Positions 42,436-51,593 of a DNA stretch of 64,000 bases are shown piece by piece. Source of the stretch: Streptomyces sp. SLBN-118 (lineage in GTDB: Bacteria; Actinomycetota; Actinomycetes; Streptomycetales; Streptomycetaceae); NCBI RefSeq assembly GCF_006715635.1, contig NZ_VFNP01000002.1, positions 2,232,001 through 2,296,000 on the forward strand, given 5' to 3'. The notes beneath the pieces are model-generated. The model ran no database searches. It saw only the letters and a list, made by a program, of their open reading frames with translations, and was not told the DNA's origin. The position numbers and the translations under genes were made by a program. Positions within the stretch are counted from its first letter, which is position 1, and the number at the start of each line of letters is the position of its first letter.

Positions 42436-43440
42436 ATGTCGACGAAGATCAAGCCCAGCCAGGGCGCCCCGTACGCACGCATCATGGGTGTCGGTGGCTA
42501 CCGCCCCACCCGCGTCGTGCCGAACGAGGTGATCCTCGAGACGATCGACTCCTCTGACGAGTGGATCCGCTCGCGCTCGGGCATCGCGACGCGTCATTGG
42601 GCCTCCCCCGAGGAGACCGTCAGCGCGATGTCCGTGGAGGCGGCAGGCAAGGCGATCGCCGACGCCGGGATCACCCCGGAGCAGATCGGCGGCGTCATCG
42701 TCTCCACCGTCTCGCACTTCAAGCAGACTCCGGCCATCGCGACCGAGATCGCGGACAAGATCGGCGCGGTCAAGCCGGCCGCGTTCGACATCTCCGCGGG
42801 CTGCGCCGGCTTCGGCTACGGCCTCACCCTCGCCAAGGGCATGGTCGTCGAGGGCTCCGCGCAGTACGTACTGGTCATCGGCGTCGAGCGGCTGAGCGAC
42901 CTGACCGACCTGGGGGACCGCGCGACGGCCTTCCTCTTCGGTGACGGCGCGGGCGCGGTCGTCGTCGGCCCTTCCAAGGAGCCGCAGATCGGCCCGACCG
43001 TCTGGGGCTCGGAAGGCGACAAGTCCGACACCATCAAGCAGACCGTGCCGTGGGACGACTACCGCAACGGCACCGTCGAGAAGTTCCCGGCGATCACCCA
43101 GGAGGGCCAGGCGGTCTTCCGCTGGGCCGTGTTCGAGATGGCGAAGGTCGCCCAGCAGGCGCTGGACGCGGCCGGAATCAGCGCGGACGACCTGGACGTC
43201 TTCATCCCGCACCAGGCCAATATGCGGATCATCGATTCGATGGTGAAGACTCTGAAGCTGCCGGAGCACGTCACGGTCGCCCGTGACGTGGAAACCACCG
43301 GCAACACCTCGGCCGCCTCGATCCCGCTCGCGATGGAGCGGCTCCTGGCGACCGGACAGGCCAAGAGCGGCGACACCGCGCTCGTCATCGGCTTCGGGGC
43401 GGGTCTCGTCTACGCAGCCACGGTCGTTACCCTCCCCTAG
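42436..43440 (+). CDS. fabH: 3-oxoacyl-ACP synthase III (KASIII)
   Basis: 334 aa from ATG 42436 with AAGGAG 9 bases upstream. The Cys-His-Asn triad is seen in DISAGCAGF (Cys about 122), PHQANMRI (His) and GNTSAAS (Asn). RSGIATRHWA is the CoA-binding N-terminal segment of the family. It starts fatty acid synthesis; in streptomycetes it prefers branched acyl-CoA primers. It lies between fabD and acpP in the same direction. Confidence 0.96.
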   Translation: MSTKIKPSQGAPYARIMGVGGYRPTRVVPNEVILETIDSSDEWIRSRSGIATRHWASPEETVSAMSVEAAGKAIADAGITPEQIGGVIVSTVSHFKQTPAIATEIADKIGAVKPAAFDISAGCAGFGYGLTLAKGMVVEGSAQYVLVIGVERLSDLTDLGDRATAFLFGDGAGAVVVGPSKEPQIGPTVWGSEGDKSDTIKQTVPWDDYRNGTVEKFPAITQEGQAVFRWAVFEMAKVAQQALDAAGISADDLDVFIPHQANMRIIDSMVKTLKLPEHVTVARDVETTGNTSAASIPLAMERLLATGQAKSGDTALVIGFGAGLVYAATVVTLP

Positions 43441-43495
43441 GCAACCGGATCTTCCGGACGCCACACCCTCTGATACAACACCGAAGGAGCGCCAC

Positions 43496-43744
43496 ATGGC
43501 CGCCACTCAGGAAGAGATCGTCACCGGTCTCGCGGAGATCGTCAACGAGATCGCCGGCATCCCGGTCGAGGACGTCCAGCTGGACAAGTCCTTCACCGAC
43601 GACCTGGACGTCGACTCGCTGTCCATGGTCGAGGTCGTCGTCGCCGCCGAAGAGCGTTTCGACGTCAAGATCCCGGACGACGACGTCAAGAACCTGAAGA
43701 CTGTCGGCGACGCCGCGGACTACATCGCCAAGCACCAGGCCTGA
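43496..43744 (+). CDS. acpP: Acyl carrier protein of fatty acid synthase
   Basis: 82 aa, ATG 43496 after AAGGAG. The phosphopantetheine site is DDLDVDSLSMVEV (Ser about 41). The protein is acidic and has the usual four-helix length. It carries growing chains in the fab pathway; a hairpin at 43762-43779 follows, which may raise acpP mRNA levels over fabF. Confidence 0.97.
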   Translation: MAATQEEIVTGLAEIVNEIAGIPVEDVQLDKSFTDDLDVDSLSMVEVVVAAEERFDVKIPDDDVKNLKTVGDAADYIAKHQA

Positions 43745-43761
43745 GCCTGAATCGCGTTTGT

Positions 43762-43779
43762 CGCCACCCGGCGGTGGCG
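43762..43779 (+). terminator. Hairpin between acpP and fabF
   Basis: CGCCACC/GGTGGCG with loop CGGC lies in the 78-base gap. It is short for a full terminator; partial termination or 3'-end protection of acpP mRNA is more likely. Confidence 0.5.
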
Positions 43780-43822
43780 CCGTGACAATTCAGCACCCTC
43801 TACACGTGGAGAAAGAATTCCT

Positions 43823-45085
43823 GTGAGCTCGACCAATCGCACCGTGGTCGTCACCGGTATCGGCGCAACCACACCGTTGGGTGGCGACAGCGCATCGACC
43901 TGGGAGGGTCTGCTCGCCGGGCGCTCCGGAGTGAAGCCCCTCGAGGGCGAGCGCTTCGCCGAACTCCCGGTCCGGATCGCCGCACCCGCGGCGGTCGACC
44001 CGGGCGAGGTCCTGCCGCGCCCGCTCGCCCGCAAGCTGGACCGCTCGGCGCAGTTCGCGCTGATCGCGGCCCGTGAGGCCTGGGCGGACGCCGGCTTCGG
44101 CGCACCGGCCGGTAAGGACGTCAACGTTCTCCCCGAGCGCCTGGGCGCGGTCATCGCCTCCGGCATCGGCGGCGTGACCACTCTGCTCGACCAGTACGAC
44201 GTGCTCAAGGAGAAGGGCGTACGCCGCGTCTCCCCGCACACCGTGCCCATGCTCATGCCCAACGGCCCCTCCGCCAACGTCGGCCTGGAGGTGAACGCCC
44301 GGGCGGGCGTGCACACTCCGGTCTCCGCCTGTGCGTCCGGCGCCGAAGCGATCGGCTACGCCGTCGAGATGATCCGCACCGGCCGCGCCGACGTCGTGGT
44401 CGCCGGCGGCACCGAGGCGGCCATCCACCCGCTGCCCATTGCGGCGTTCGCCAACATGATGGCGATGTCCAAGAACAACGACGAGCCCGAGAAGGCCTCC
44501 CGCCCGTACGACACCGCCCGTGACGGCTTCGTCCTCGGCGAGGGCGCGGGCGTCGTGATCCTGGAGTCGGCCGAACACGCCGCCAAGCGCGGCGCGAAGG
44601 TCTACTGCGAGGTTCTTGGCCAGGGCCTGTCCGCGGACAGCCACCACATCGCCCAGCCCGAGCCGACCGGCCGCGGCATCGCCACCGCGATGCAGAACCT
44701 GCTGGAGGCGACGGACCTCAAGCCGTCCGAGGTCGTCCACCTCAACGCGCATGCCACGTCGACCCCGCAGGGCGACATCGCCGAGATCAAGGCCCTGCGC
44801 AAGGTCCTGGGCGACGAACTCGACCATGTCGCGGTGTCGGCCACGAAGTCGATGACCGGGCATCTGCTCGGCGGCGCCGGCGGCATCGAGACGGTCGCCA
44901 CCGTGCTGGCGCTGTACCACCGCACGGCGCCGCCGACGATCAACATCGACGACCTCGACCAGGCGGTCGACGCGGACATCGTGCGCGGCGAGCCCCGCAA
45001 GCTCCCCGAGGGCACGATCGCGGCGATCAACAATTCATTCGGCTTCGGCGGCCACAACGTGGTGCTCGCGTTCCGCACCGTCTGA
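43823..45085 (+). CDS. fabF: 3-oxoacyl-ACP synthase II
   Basis: 420 aa from GTG 43823. KASII residues are intact: SACASGAEA (Cys about 172), the first His in NAHATSTPQGD and the second in KSMTGHLLGGAG, and NSFGFGGHN at the end. It elongates acyl-ACP and is the final gene of the fab operon; a strong terminator (45097-45132) follows. Confidence 0.96.
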   Translation: MSSTNRTVVVTGIGATTPLGGDSASTWEGLLAGRSGVKPLEGERFAELPVRIAAPAAVDPGEVLPRPLARKLDRSAQFALIAAREAWADAGFGAPAGKDVNVLPERLGAVIASGIGGVTTLLDQYDVLKEKGVRRVSPHTVPMLMPNGPSANVGLEVNARAGVHTPVSACASGAEAIGYAVEMIRTGRADVVVAGGTEAAIHPLPIAAFANMMAMSKNNDEPEKASRPYDTARDGFVLGEGAGVVILESAEHAAKRGAKVYCEVLGQGLSADSHHIAQPEPTGRGIATAMQNLLEATDLKPSEVVHLNAHATSTPQGDIAEIKALRKVLGDELDHVAVSATKSMTGHLLGGAGGIETVATVLALYHRTAPPTINIDDLDQAVDADIVRGEPRKLPEGTIAAINNSFGFGGHNVVLAFRTV

Positions 45086-45096
45086 TTCCTCTACGC

Positions 45097-45132
45097 CCGA
45101 AAGGGCCCCCACCAGGCTGGGGGCCCTTTCGG
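45097..45132. terminator. Strong bidirectional terminator after fabF
   Basis: CCGAAAGGGCCCCCA pairs fully with TGGGGGCCCTTTCGG (15 bp, 6-base loop) between the convergent fabF and DUF3145 genes, serving both. Confidence 0.92.
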
Positions 45133-45141
45133 CTACGTCAT

Positions 45142-45636
45142 TCAGACGACCTGGTGCAGCCAGCGGACCGGTGCGCCCTCCCCTGCGTACCGGAACGGCT
45201 CCAGTTCGTCGTCCCACGGCTTGCCCAGCAGCTTGGAGATCTCCCCCTCCAGGTCCGTCTCGCCCTGCGCCGACCGCGCCAGCGCGGCGCGAAGCCGGTC
45301 CTCGGGGATCAGGATGTCGCCGTGCATCCCGGTGACGGCGTGAAAGATGCCGAGTTCGGGCGTGGCACTGTAGCGCTCGCCCTCGGCCGTGGAGCAGGGC
45401 TCGGCGGTCACCTCGAAGCGCAGCATCTGCCAGCCGCGCAGCGCCGAGGCGAGCTGGGAGGCCGTGCCCACCTCGCCCTGCCAGGAGAATTCGGATCTCC
45501 AGGTACCGGGCGATGCCGGCTGACGGATCCAGTCGAGCTGGACCCGCACGCCAAGTACGCCCGCGACCGCCCATTCGACGTGCGGGCACAGCGCGCGCGG
45601 TGCGGAGTGAACGTACAGAACGCCACGTGTCGTCAC
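45142..45636 (-). CDS. DUF3145 family protein
   Basis: 164 aa from GTG 45636 with GGAGGTC 5 bases upstream. The family signature is clear: MTTRGVLYVHSAPRALCPH, then WEFSWQGEVGTAS-like sequence and RFEVTAEPC. It is a soluble actinobacterial protein of unknown function, almost always next to fabF, as here. A TTGTGG...TTTACT pair lies near 45683-45710 as possible promoter. Confidence 0.9.
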   Translation of the reverse strand: MTTRGVLYVHSAPRALCPHVEWAVAGVLGVRVQLDWIRQPASPGTWRSEFSWQGEVGTASQLASALRGWQMLRFEVTAEPCSTAEGERYSATPELGIFHAVTGMHGDILIPEDRLRAALARSAQGETDLEGEISKLLGKPWDDELEPFRYAGEGAPVRWLHQVV

Positions 45637-45896
45637 CGGGACCTCCAGTGTGGGACGAGGATCGTCTTCCCAGCGGCCTCAGTAAACAGCATCGGGAGTG
45701 AAACTCCACAAAAGGGACAGCATGTGACGTGATGTAATTTACTGGGGCCGATGGGCACGGCACCTCTGGGTCGACGGGAAAAAGCTACCGTGAGTAGATG
45801 CCCGAGGGGTGACGTAATGTCGGTCACGGGGCCCGTACGCACCAAGCATTCACTCGGCAGGACGTCTGGGACCGATATTACGGAGGGGAACTGGGG

Positions 45897-46805
45897 ATGC
45901 AGGAGACACGTCGGACGCGCCGCTCGCGCACCACGGCGGCAGCCCTGACGGCGGCCTTCCTCCTCATGACCGGCGCACTGGCCGGCTGTGACTCCTCCTC
46001 GGACCCGCACACGCACGGCTCCCCCGCCAAGCGGCGGCCCTCCCCCACCCCCGTCTGGGACCGCAGCCCGGACTCGATCGCCGCGGTCGGCGACTCCATC
46101 ACCCGCGGGTTCGACGCGTGTGTGGTGCTCTCCGACTGCCCGGAGGTCTCCTGGGCGACCGGCACCGACGCGAGGGTACGCAGCCTGGCCCTGCGCCTCA
46201 TCGGCGAGTCCCAGGTCGCCGAGCGCAGCTGGAACTACGCACGCTCCGGGGCCGATGTCGCCGACCTGCCTGGGCAGATGGCCCAGGCGGCGGCGAAGAA
46301 GCCCGAACTGGTGACGGTCATGGTCGGCGCGAACGACGCGTGCGCGGACACGGCGGAGAGGATGACGAGGGTCGAGGACTTCCGCCGGTCCTTCGAGGCC
46401 GCGCTGAAGCAGTTACGGCGTACGGCACCGAAGGCCCAGGTGTACGTGTCGAGCGTGCCGGACCTCAAACGGCTGTGGTCGGCCGGGCGCGGCAACCCGC
46501 TGGGCAAGCAGATCTGGAAACTGGGCATCTGCGCGTCGATGCTCGGCGACGCGGACGACGTCAGTGTGCGGGCGCAGACGCGGCGGACACGGGTGCAGGA
46601 CCGGGTCGTCGCATACAACGAGGTGCTGAAGGACGTCTGCGGAAAGGACCCGCGCTGCCGGTACGACGGCGGGGCGGTGTTCGACTTCCGCTTCAGCGGC
46701 GAGCAGTTGAGCCGGTGGGACTGGTTCCACCCGAGCAGGGACGGGCAGGAACGCCTCGCGGAAATCGCCTACCGCAACGTCACGTCGTCGAAGCCGCCGG
46801 CCTGA
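45897..46805 (+). CDS. SGNH/GDSL hydrolase lipoprotein
   Basis: 302 aa. The basic N-terminus, hydrophobic stretch and lipobox LAGC (Cys about 31) make it an exported lipoprotein. SGNH blocks: VGDSITRGF (Ser), the Asn block in MVGANDACA, and DWFHPSRDG with the Asp-His pair. Cysteines at CVVLSDC and CGKDPRC may form disulfides. It probably deacetylates or hydrolyses cell-surface or polysaccharide esters. Upstream 260 bases hold promoters, no gene. Confidence 0.87.
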   Translation: MQETRRTRRSRTTAAALTAAFLLMTGALAGCDSSSDPHTHGSPAKRRPSPTPVWDRSPDSIAAVGDSITRGFDACVVLSDCPEVSWATGTDARVRSLALRLIGESQVAERSWNYARSGADVADLPGQMAQAAAKKPELVTVMVGANDACADTAERMTRVEDFRRSFEAALKQLRRTAPKAQVYVSSVPDLKRLWSAGRGNPLGKQIWKLGICASMLGDADDVSVRAQTRRTRVQDRVVAYNEVLKDVCGKDPRCRYDGGAVFDFRFSGEQLSRWDWFHPSRDGQERLAEIAYRNVTSSKPPA

Positions 46806-46903
46806 ACCGGGGCTCTGCCGCAAACCCGGCGTCTCCGATGTGACCTACTGGCGGGGGTAGTTGGGCGGCGGCGATACTTCCGCCACCCGACGGAAGGAAT
46901 CCC

Positions 46904-48139
46904 GTGTCCCGGATACGCGTCCGCCTGCACTTAGTTGGCGCCGCTCTCGTCAGCCTCACCCTCGCCGGCTCACCTCTCGCCGCGGCCGAACCCGCCGCCG
47001 TCTCACCACCCACCGTGGAGGAGCAGCGGCTCGACCGGACCGTGCCCCAGGTGATCCTGCGGCGCAGCGGATTCGACGTGGTGGCACCACGGTTGGCGGA
47101 CGCGCTGGCGGCGGCGCGGACCTACCGGCAGGCCGAGTGGGCCGTCGTACGCCAGGGCTCGCAGCTGTGGGACAGGGCCGTCGACCGCGCCCAGGGCCGC
47201 GGACCGGCACTCGGCGATCTGAGCCGGGACGACGACCGGCCGCTGTACTGGGCGCGGCTCGGAATGACCCGTGAACTGCGGCAGTGGCAGCCGGAGTTCG
47301 CGCTCTCCGAAGCGCGGCGGGCCCGGCTCCTCGACCGGCTCGAGCGCTCCTCCCGTGGCCAGGACTCGATGAATTTCCCCACGGGCAAGGGCATCAAGCG
47401 CATCGTGATGACGGGCTTCGACCCCTTCACGCTGGACCGTGACATCCGTATCAGCAACCCGTCCGGGGCGACGGCGCTGGCGCTCGACGGGACGTGGATC
47501 CGTACGGCCGACGGTCCCGCCCGTATCGAGACAGCGGTCTTCCCGGTCCGCTGGCAGGACTTCGCGGACGGCACGGTCGAGCGAACGCTGCGCCCGCAGC
47601 TTCCGAAGGCGGATCTGTTCACGACGGTGAGTCAGGGCCGGGTCGGCCGTATCGACATCGAGCGCACGAACGGCGCATGGCGGGGCGGGTTCGGCGACAA
47701 CGACAACATCTCGCGTACGGAGACGGTGCCGGTGAGCGACCCGGCGTCGCAGCCGCAGTGGACGTCGACGACGCTTCCGTACAAGGCGATCGTGGCGGCG
47801 CGGACGGGGCGCTTCCCGGTGTACGACAACACGACGGTGACGGAGATCCCGGCCGGCGCCTCGGGCCCGGTGGTCCGCCCCGACGGGCCCACGGCGGGCT
47901 CGACGGCGCGGGCCGGGGGCGGGGGCGACTACCTGTCGAACGAGATCGCGTACCGGGCGACGCTGCTGCGGGACCGGCTGGGGCTGACGATCCCGGGGGG
48001 TCATGTGCACACGCCGGTACTGCAGTTCGGGCCGGGCAACTCGACGGAGATCACGGACCCGGAGTTCGTCCGCAACCGGATGGAGATCATCGCGCAGGTC
48101 CGCGCGATCATTCGCGTGGCGGCGGAGTCGGCTGAGTGA
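46904..48139 (+). CDS. Secreted pyroglutamyl-peptidase I-like protein lacking the Cys
   Basis: 411 aa, GTG 46904 after GGAAGGA. The signal peptide ends about residue 28 (AAAEP). The PGP-I (C15) core begins at about 165: IVMTGFDPF, then SQGRVGRIDIER (Glu253) and LPYKAIV. The nucleophile position reads GDYLSNEIAY, where C15 enzymes have AGTFVCNHL, so Cys is replaced by Ser345; the His position is kept (GGHVHTPV, His369). Either it uses Ser or it is a non-catalytic binder. The N-terminal 130 residues are an extra helical domain. Confidence 0.75.
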   Translation: MSRIRVRLHLVGAALVSLTLAGSPLAAAEPAAVSPPTVEEQRLDRTVPQVILRRSGFDVVAPRLADALAAARTYRQAEWAVVRQGSQLWDRAVDRAQGRGPALGDLSRDDDRPLYWARLGMTRELRQWQPEFALSEARRARLLDRLERSSRGQDSMNFPTGKGIKRIVMTGFDPFTLDRDIRISNPSGATALALDGTWIRTADGPARIETAVFPVRWQDFADGTVERTLRPQLPKADLFTTVSQGRVGRIDIERTNGAWRGGFGDNDNISRTETVPVSDPASQPQWTSTTLPYKAIVAARTGRFPVYDNTTVTEIPAGASGPVVRPDGPTAGSTARAGGGGDYLSNEIAYRATLLRDRLGLTIPGGHVHTPVLQFGPGNSTEITDPEFVRNRMEIIAQVRAIIRVAAESAE

Positions 48140-48147
48140 TCCCGGGA

Positions 48148-48192
48148 CTCAAACGCCGGAGGGGCTGAGGTTCAGCCCCTCCGGCGTTTGAG
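48148..48192. terminator. Terminator after the C15-like gene
   Basis: A perfect 21-bp stem (CTCAAACGCCGGAGGGGCTGA) with loop GGT, of the common Streptomyces CAAACGCCGGAGGGGCTG type. A related half is seen near 600-618. Confidence 0.92.
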
Positions 48193-48411
48193 GGCGCGCG
48201 GCCGAAGGTCGCATACGGGGTCTGGGGCATTGCCCCGATGGGGAACAGCCCGCCGCAGGCGAGGACCAGGCCGTCTTCGGCCATTGTTGGCACCAGATTC
48301 GCCATGTACCGTTCAAGAGCGCGTCGTCCAGCGGTTCGCCGCCCGCTGTTCTACGCGCGCAGAATCGGCGCCCGCACCGCCTCTCCCCACCCCTCACGGA
48401 GGTACTGCCGG

Positions 48412-49887
48412 ATGCTCGGATCCAGAAGTTCGAGAAGTTCGAGAAGTTCCAGAGGCTCCGGAAGACCCGGACGCGCCCGCGGACTCGTCAGCGCCCTCGC
48501 CGTCTTCGGCGCCCTCGCCGCCGGGACCACCGTTCAGGCCGCCACCGCCCCCGCCGCGGCCGCGGCCACTCCCCACCGGATTCTCTTCGACAACAGCAAG
48601 GCCGAGACCGCCGGCAACGCCGACTGGATCATCGGTACCAGCCAGCCCGACCCGTTGGGGCAGGACTCGACTCCCTCGGCGGAGACCGATTGGACCGGCG
48701 CCATCTCCGCCTGGGGTGTCGCCCTCCAGAAGACCGGCAACTACCAGCTCAAGACGCTGCCTTCCGGCAACAGCATCACGTACGGCACCGGCGCCGCGCT
48801 CGATCTGCAGAACTTCGACACCTTCGTGCTGCCCGAGCCGAACGTGCTGCTCAGCGCGGCCGAGAAGACCGCGGTCATGAAATTCGTGCAGAACGGCGGC
48901 GGGCTCTTCCTGGTCTCCGACCACACCGGGGCCGACCGCAACAACGACGGCTACGACGCCGTCGAGGTCATCAACGACCTGATGAGCAACAACAGCGTCG
49001 ACAGCACCGACCCGTTCGGCTTCGTGGTCGACACGCTCTCCGTCTCCACCGACAACCCGCGCGCCATCAGCGACACCGCCAACCCGGTACTGAACGGCTC
49101 CTTCGGCAAGGTCACGGGCAGCATCATCCGCAGCGGTACGACCGTCACCCTCAAGCCCGCCGACAATCCGGCCGTCAAGGGCCTGGTCTACCGCACGGGT
49201 TACTCGGGCAACACCGGCGCGTTCTTCGCCACCAGCACCTTCGGCAGTGGCCGGGTCGCGGTCTGGGGCGACAGTTCGCCCATCGACGACGGGACCGGCC
49301 AGTCCGGCAACACCCTCTACGACGGCTGGAACGACACCGCGGGCACCAACGCCGCGCTCGCCCTCAACGCCACCGAGTGGCTCTCCGGCAGCACCGGCGG
49401 TGGCGGCGGCACCTGCACCGCCGCCCAGCTCGTCGCCAACCCCGGCTTCGAGTCCGGCGCCGCCTCCTGGTCCGCCACCAGCGGCGTCATCACCACCGGC
49501 AGCGGTGAGGCCGCCCGTACCGGCTCCTACAAGGCCTGGCTCGACGGCTACGGCTCCGCCCACACCGACACCCTGTCCCAGTCGGTGACCATCCCGTCCG
49601 GCTGCACGAGTGCGACGTTCAGCTTCCATCTGCACATCGACACGGCCGAGACGACCACCAGCACGGCCTACGACACCCTCAAGGTCCAGGTCCTGAGCAG
49701 CAGCGGCACGGTCCTGTCCACGCTCGCCACGTACTCCAACCTCAACGCGGCGAGCGGCTACACCCAGCGCAGCTTCAACCTCGGCGCTTACGCCGGCCAG
49801 AGCGTCACGCTCAAGTTCACCGGCACGGAAGGCTCCCAGCTGCAGACGTCGTTCGTCGTCGACGACACGGCGCTTCAGGTGAGCTGA
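48412..49887 (+). CDS. Secreted two-domain protein: GATase-like + C-terminal jelly-roll domain
   Basis: 491 aa, ATG 48412 with GGAGG upstream. The N-terminus repeats SSR three times before a signal peptide (about 24-50). Residues about 55-310 have [35 protein letters not shown], and a final [17 protein letters not shown], the layout of class I GATase-like (ThuA or DJ-1/PfpI-like) sugar or peptide-binding domains. Residues about 330-490 are a beta-jelly-roll ([24 protein letters not shown]), common at the C-terminus of secreted actinobacterial proteases. The substrate is unknown. Confidence 0.72.
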   Translation: MLGSRSSRSSRSSRGSGRPGRARGLVSALAVFGALAAGTTVQAATAPAAAAATPHRILFDNSKAETAGNADWIIGTSQPDPLGQDSTPSAETDWTGAISAWGVALQKTGNYQLKTLPSGNSITYGTGAALDLQNFDTFVLPEPNVLLSAAEKTAVMKFVQNGGGLFLVSDHTGADRNNDGYDAVEVINDLMSNNSVDSTDPFGFVVDTLSVSTDNPRAISDTANPVLNGSFGKVTGSIIRSGTTVTLKPADNPAVKGLVYRTGYSGNTGAFFATSTFGSGRVAVWGDSSPIDDGTGQSGNTLYDGWNDTAGTNAALALNATEWLSGSTGGGGGTCTAAQLVANPGFESGAASWSATSGVITTGSGEAARTGSYKAWLDGYGSAHTDTLSQSVTIPSGCTSATFSFHLHIDTAETTTSTAYDTLKVQVLSSSGTVLSTLATYSNLNAASGYTQRSFNLGAYAGQSVTLKFTGTEGSQLQTSFVVDDTALQVS

Positions 49888-49946
49888 GGCTGCGGCGGTC
49901 TCCCCCGGCAGGGCCACCGGGGGAGACCGTGTCCGATGATGGACGC

Positions 49947-50663
49947 ATGAAGACAGCCGCAGGGCAGTTCACACCCGTACCCGGCGACATCGGGGCCAAC
50001 GTCCACTCCATGTCCGCCCTGATCCGTGCGGCGTCCGCGCAGGGCGCTCGGCTCGTGGTGTTCCCCGAGCTGGCGGTGACGGGATACGACCTGAAGCTGA
50101 TCGCGCAGGACCCGGGGCTGTGCGTGGCGCCGGACGATCCGCGTCTGGAGCCGGTCAGGGCCGCCTGTCGCGCCACCTCCACCGCGGCCGTCGTGAACTG
50201 CGCGGCGCGCGGATCCGGCGGGCGGCCCACCATCGCCTCGCTCGTCATCGGCCCGGACGGCGAACTGATCGCCCGCTACGACAAGCTGCATCCGTACGGC
50301 GACGAGCTCGACCTCTTCGAGGCGGGCACCGAGGACGGCCGGTTCACCCTCGACGGCGTACGGTTCGCGACGACGATCTGCTACGACAACCGCTTCCCGG
50401 AGCTCGCGGAGCGGGCGCGGGCCGACAACTGCCGGGCATACGTGGCGAGTTCCGCACTCGAGGTGGGCAATGACTCGTTCGAGTCGGTCTACCCCGTCCG
50501 GGCCCGGGCCAACGGCCTGTACGTGCTCCTCGCCAACCCGGTCGGCCCGAGCGGGGTCGGGGAGTGCGCGGGCGGCAGCGCGATCTGGGGCCCGGACGGC
50601 GCGCTGCTGACCACGGCGGGCACGGGGACGCCGGGCCTGGCGGTGGCGGAGCTCCGGCTCTGA
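49947..50663 (+). CDS. Carbon-nitrogen hydrolase (nitrilase superfamily)
   Basis: 238 aa from ATG 49947. GATGAT at 49935-49940 lies 6 bases upstream and may be a leaderless -10. The Glu-Lys-Cys triad is complete: FPELAVTGY, YDKLHPYG and ICYDNRFPE. The fold is that of small amidases such as omega-amidase. It is cytosolic (no signal peptide). Convergent with the EI24 gene, 27 bases apart. Confidence 0.92.
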   Translation: MKTAAGQFTPVPGDIGANVHSMSALIRAASAQGARLVVFPELAVTGYDLKLIAQDPGLCVAPDDPRLEPVRAACRATSTAAVVNCAARGSGGRPTIASLVIGPDGELIARYDKLHPYGDELDLFEAGTEDGRFTLDGVRFATTICYDNRFPELAERARADNCRAYVASSALEVGNDSFESVYPVRARANGLYVLLANPVGPSGVGECAGGSAIWGPDGALLTTAGTGTPGLAVAELRL

Positions 50664-50690
50664 ACCAGCCCGTAGAGGTCCCGTCGGCAC

Positions 50691-51485
50691 CTATGCCTTG
50701 TTCAAGCCGTACGGGGCCGGCGCCGGCGGCGCATCCGCATCGTCCGCATCCGGCCCCACCAGGTCCCGCACCATCAGCGTCGCCCCCGCCACCGCTCCCG
50801 GCATCAGGAACACCGCGACGAACGGCACCAGGAAGGCCAGCGTGAGCGGCACCCCGAAGCCGAGAGTGAGCAGCCGGCGGCCCCGGAGCAGACCGAGGCG
50901 GTCCCTGAGTTCCATCCCGCGCCGCTGGAGGGCGACCGCCGTGAGCTCCTCGGCGAGGAAGAAGCCCGAGACGCAGAAGCCGATCACGGGGACCACGGTC
51001 TGACCGACGACCGGGACGAAGCCGAGGGCGAAGAGCAGCACTCCGTACAGGACGACGCGCGTCAGGACCCGCAGCGAGTCGCGGGCGGAGATCCACAGCT
51101 CCCGCCACAGCGGCAGCCCGGACTCGGGCACGTCACCGCCTTCGGTGCGGTCGACCTGCTCGGACAGCGACTCGTAGAAGGGCTGGCCGACGAGCAGGGT
51201 CACCGCGGTGAAGGTGATCACCGCGGTGAACAGCCCGAAGCCGATGACGAAAGCGGTCAGGAAACCGCGGAACAGGCCCTGCCAGGGCGAGGACCAGTCG
51301 TCGGCGAAGGGTGTCGCCCACGCGGTCAGATCGTCGGCGCCGGAGCCGAGTCCGACCAGCGCGGCCGCGTACAGCACCAGGGTCACGAGCCCGGGCAGCA
51401 GCCCGAAGCCGAACCACCGGCCGTGTCCGGCGACCCAGCGCTGCCCCTTCATCAAGTAGCCGAAGCCAAGCCCGAGATCACGCAT
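50691..51485 (-). CDS. EI24/CysZ-like membrane protein
   Basis: 264 aa from ATG 51485, with the -10 box TAGGGT 7 bases upstream and no Shine-Dalgarno, so leaderless. About seven hydrophobic segments; GFGYLMKGQRW at the start and FYESLSEQVDR in the middle are EI24/CysZ features. CysZ proteins move sulfate in some bacteria; actinobacterial members are uncharacterised. Confidence 0.8.
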   Translation of the reverse strand: MRDLGLGFGYLMKGQRWVAGHGRWFGFGLLPGLVTLVLYAAALVGLGSGADDLTAWATPFADDWSSPWQGLFRGFLTAFVIGFGLFTAVITFTAVTLLVGQPFYESLSEQVDRTEGGDVPESGLPLWRELWISARDSLRVLTRVVLYGVLLFALGFVPVVGQTVVPVIGFCVSGFFLAEELTAVALQRRGMELRDRLGLLRGRRLLTLGFGVPLTLAFLVPFVAVFLMPGAVAGATLMVRDLVGPDADDADAPPAPAPYGLNKA

Positions 51486-51492
51486 GCGGATC

Positions 51493-51498
51493 ACCCTA
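51493..51498 (-). promoter_or_regulatory. Leaderless -10 box of the EI24 gene
   Basis: TAGGGT on the minus strand, 7 bases before ATG 51485. Confidence 0.45.
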
Positions 51499-51593
51499 TC
51501 GGGGGGCTCTTGTTGCAGACCGGCTGGATCCGGTAGACCCCTGCGTACTGATCGTTGTTCTGTTCGATGACGACACGATGGAGGCATGTGCGC

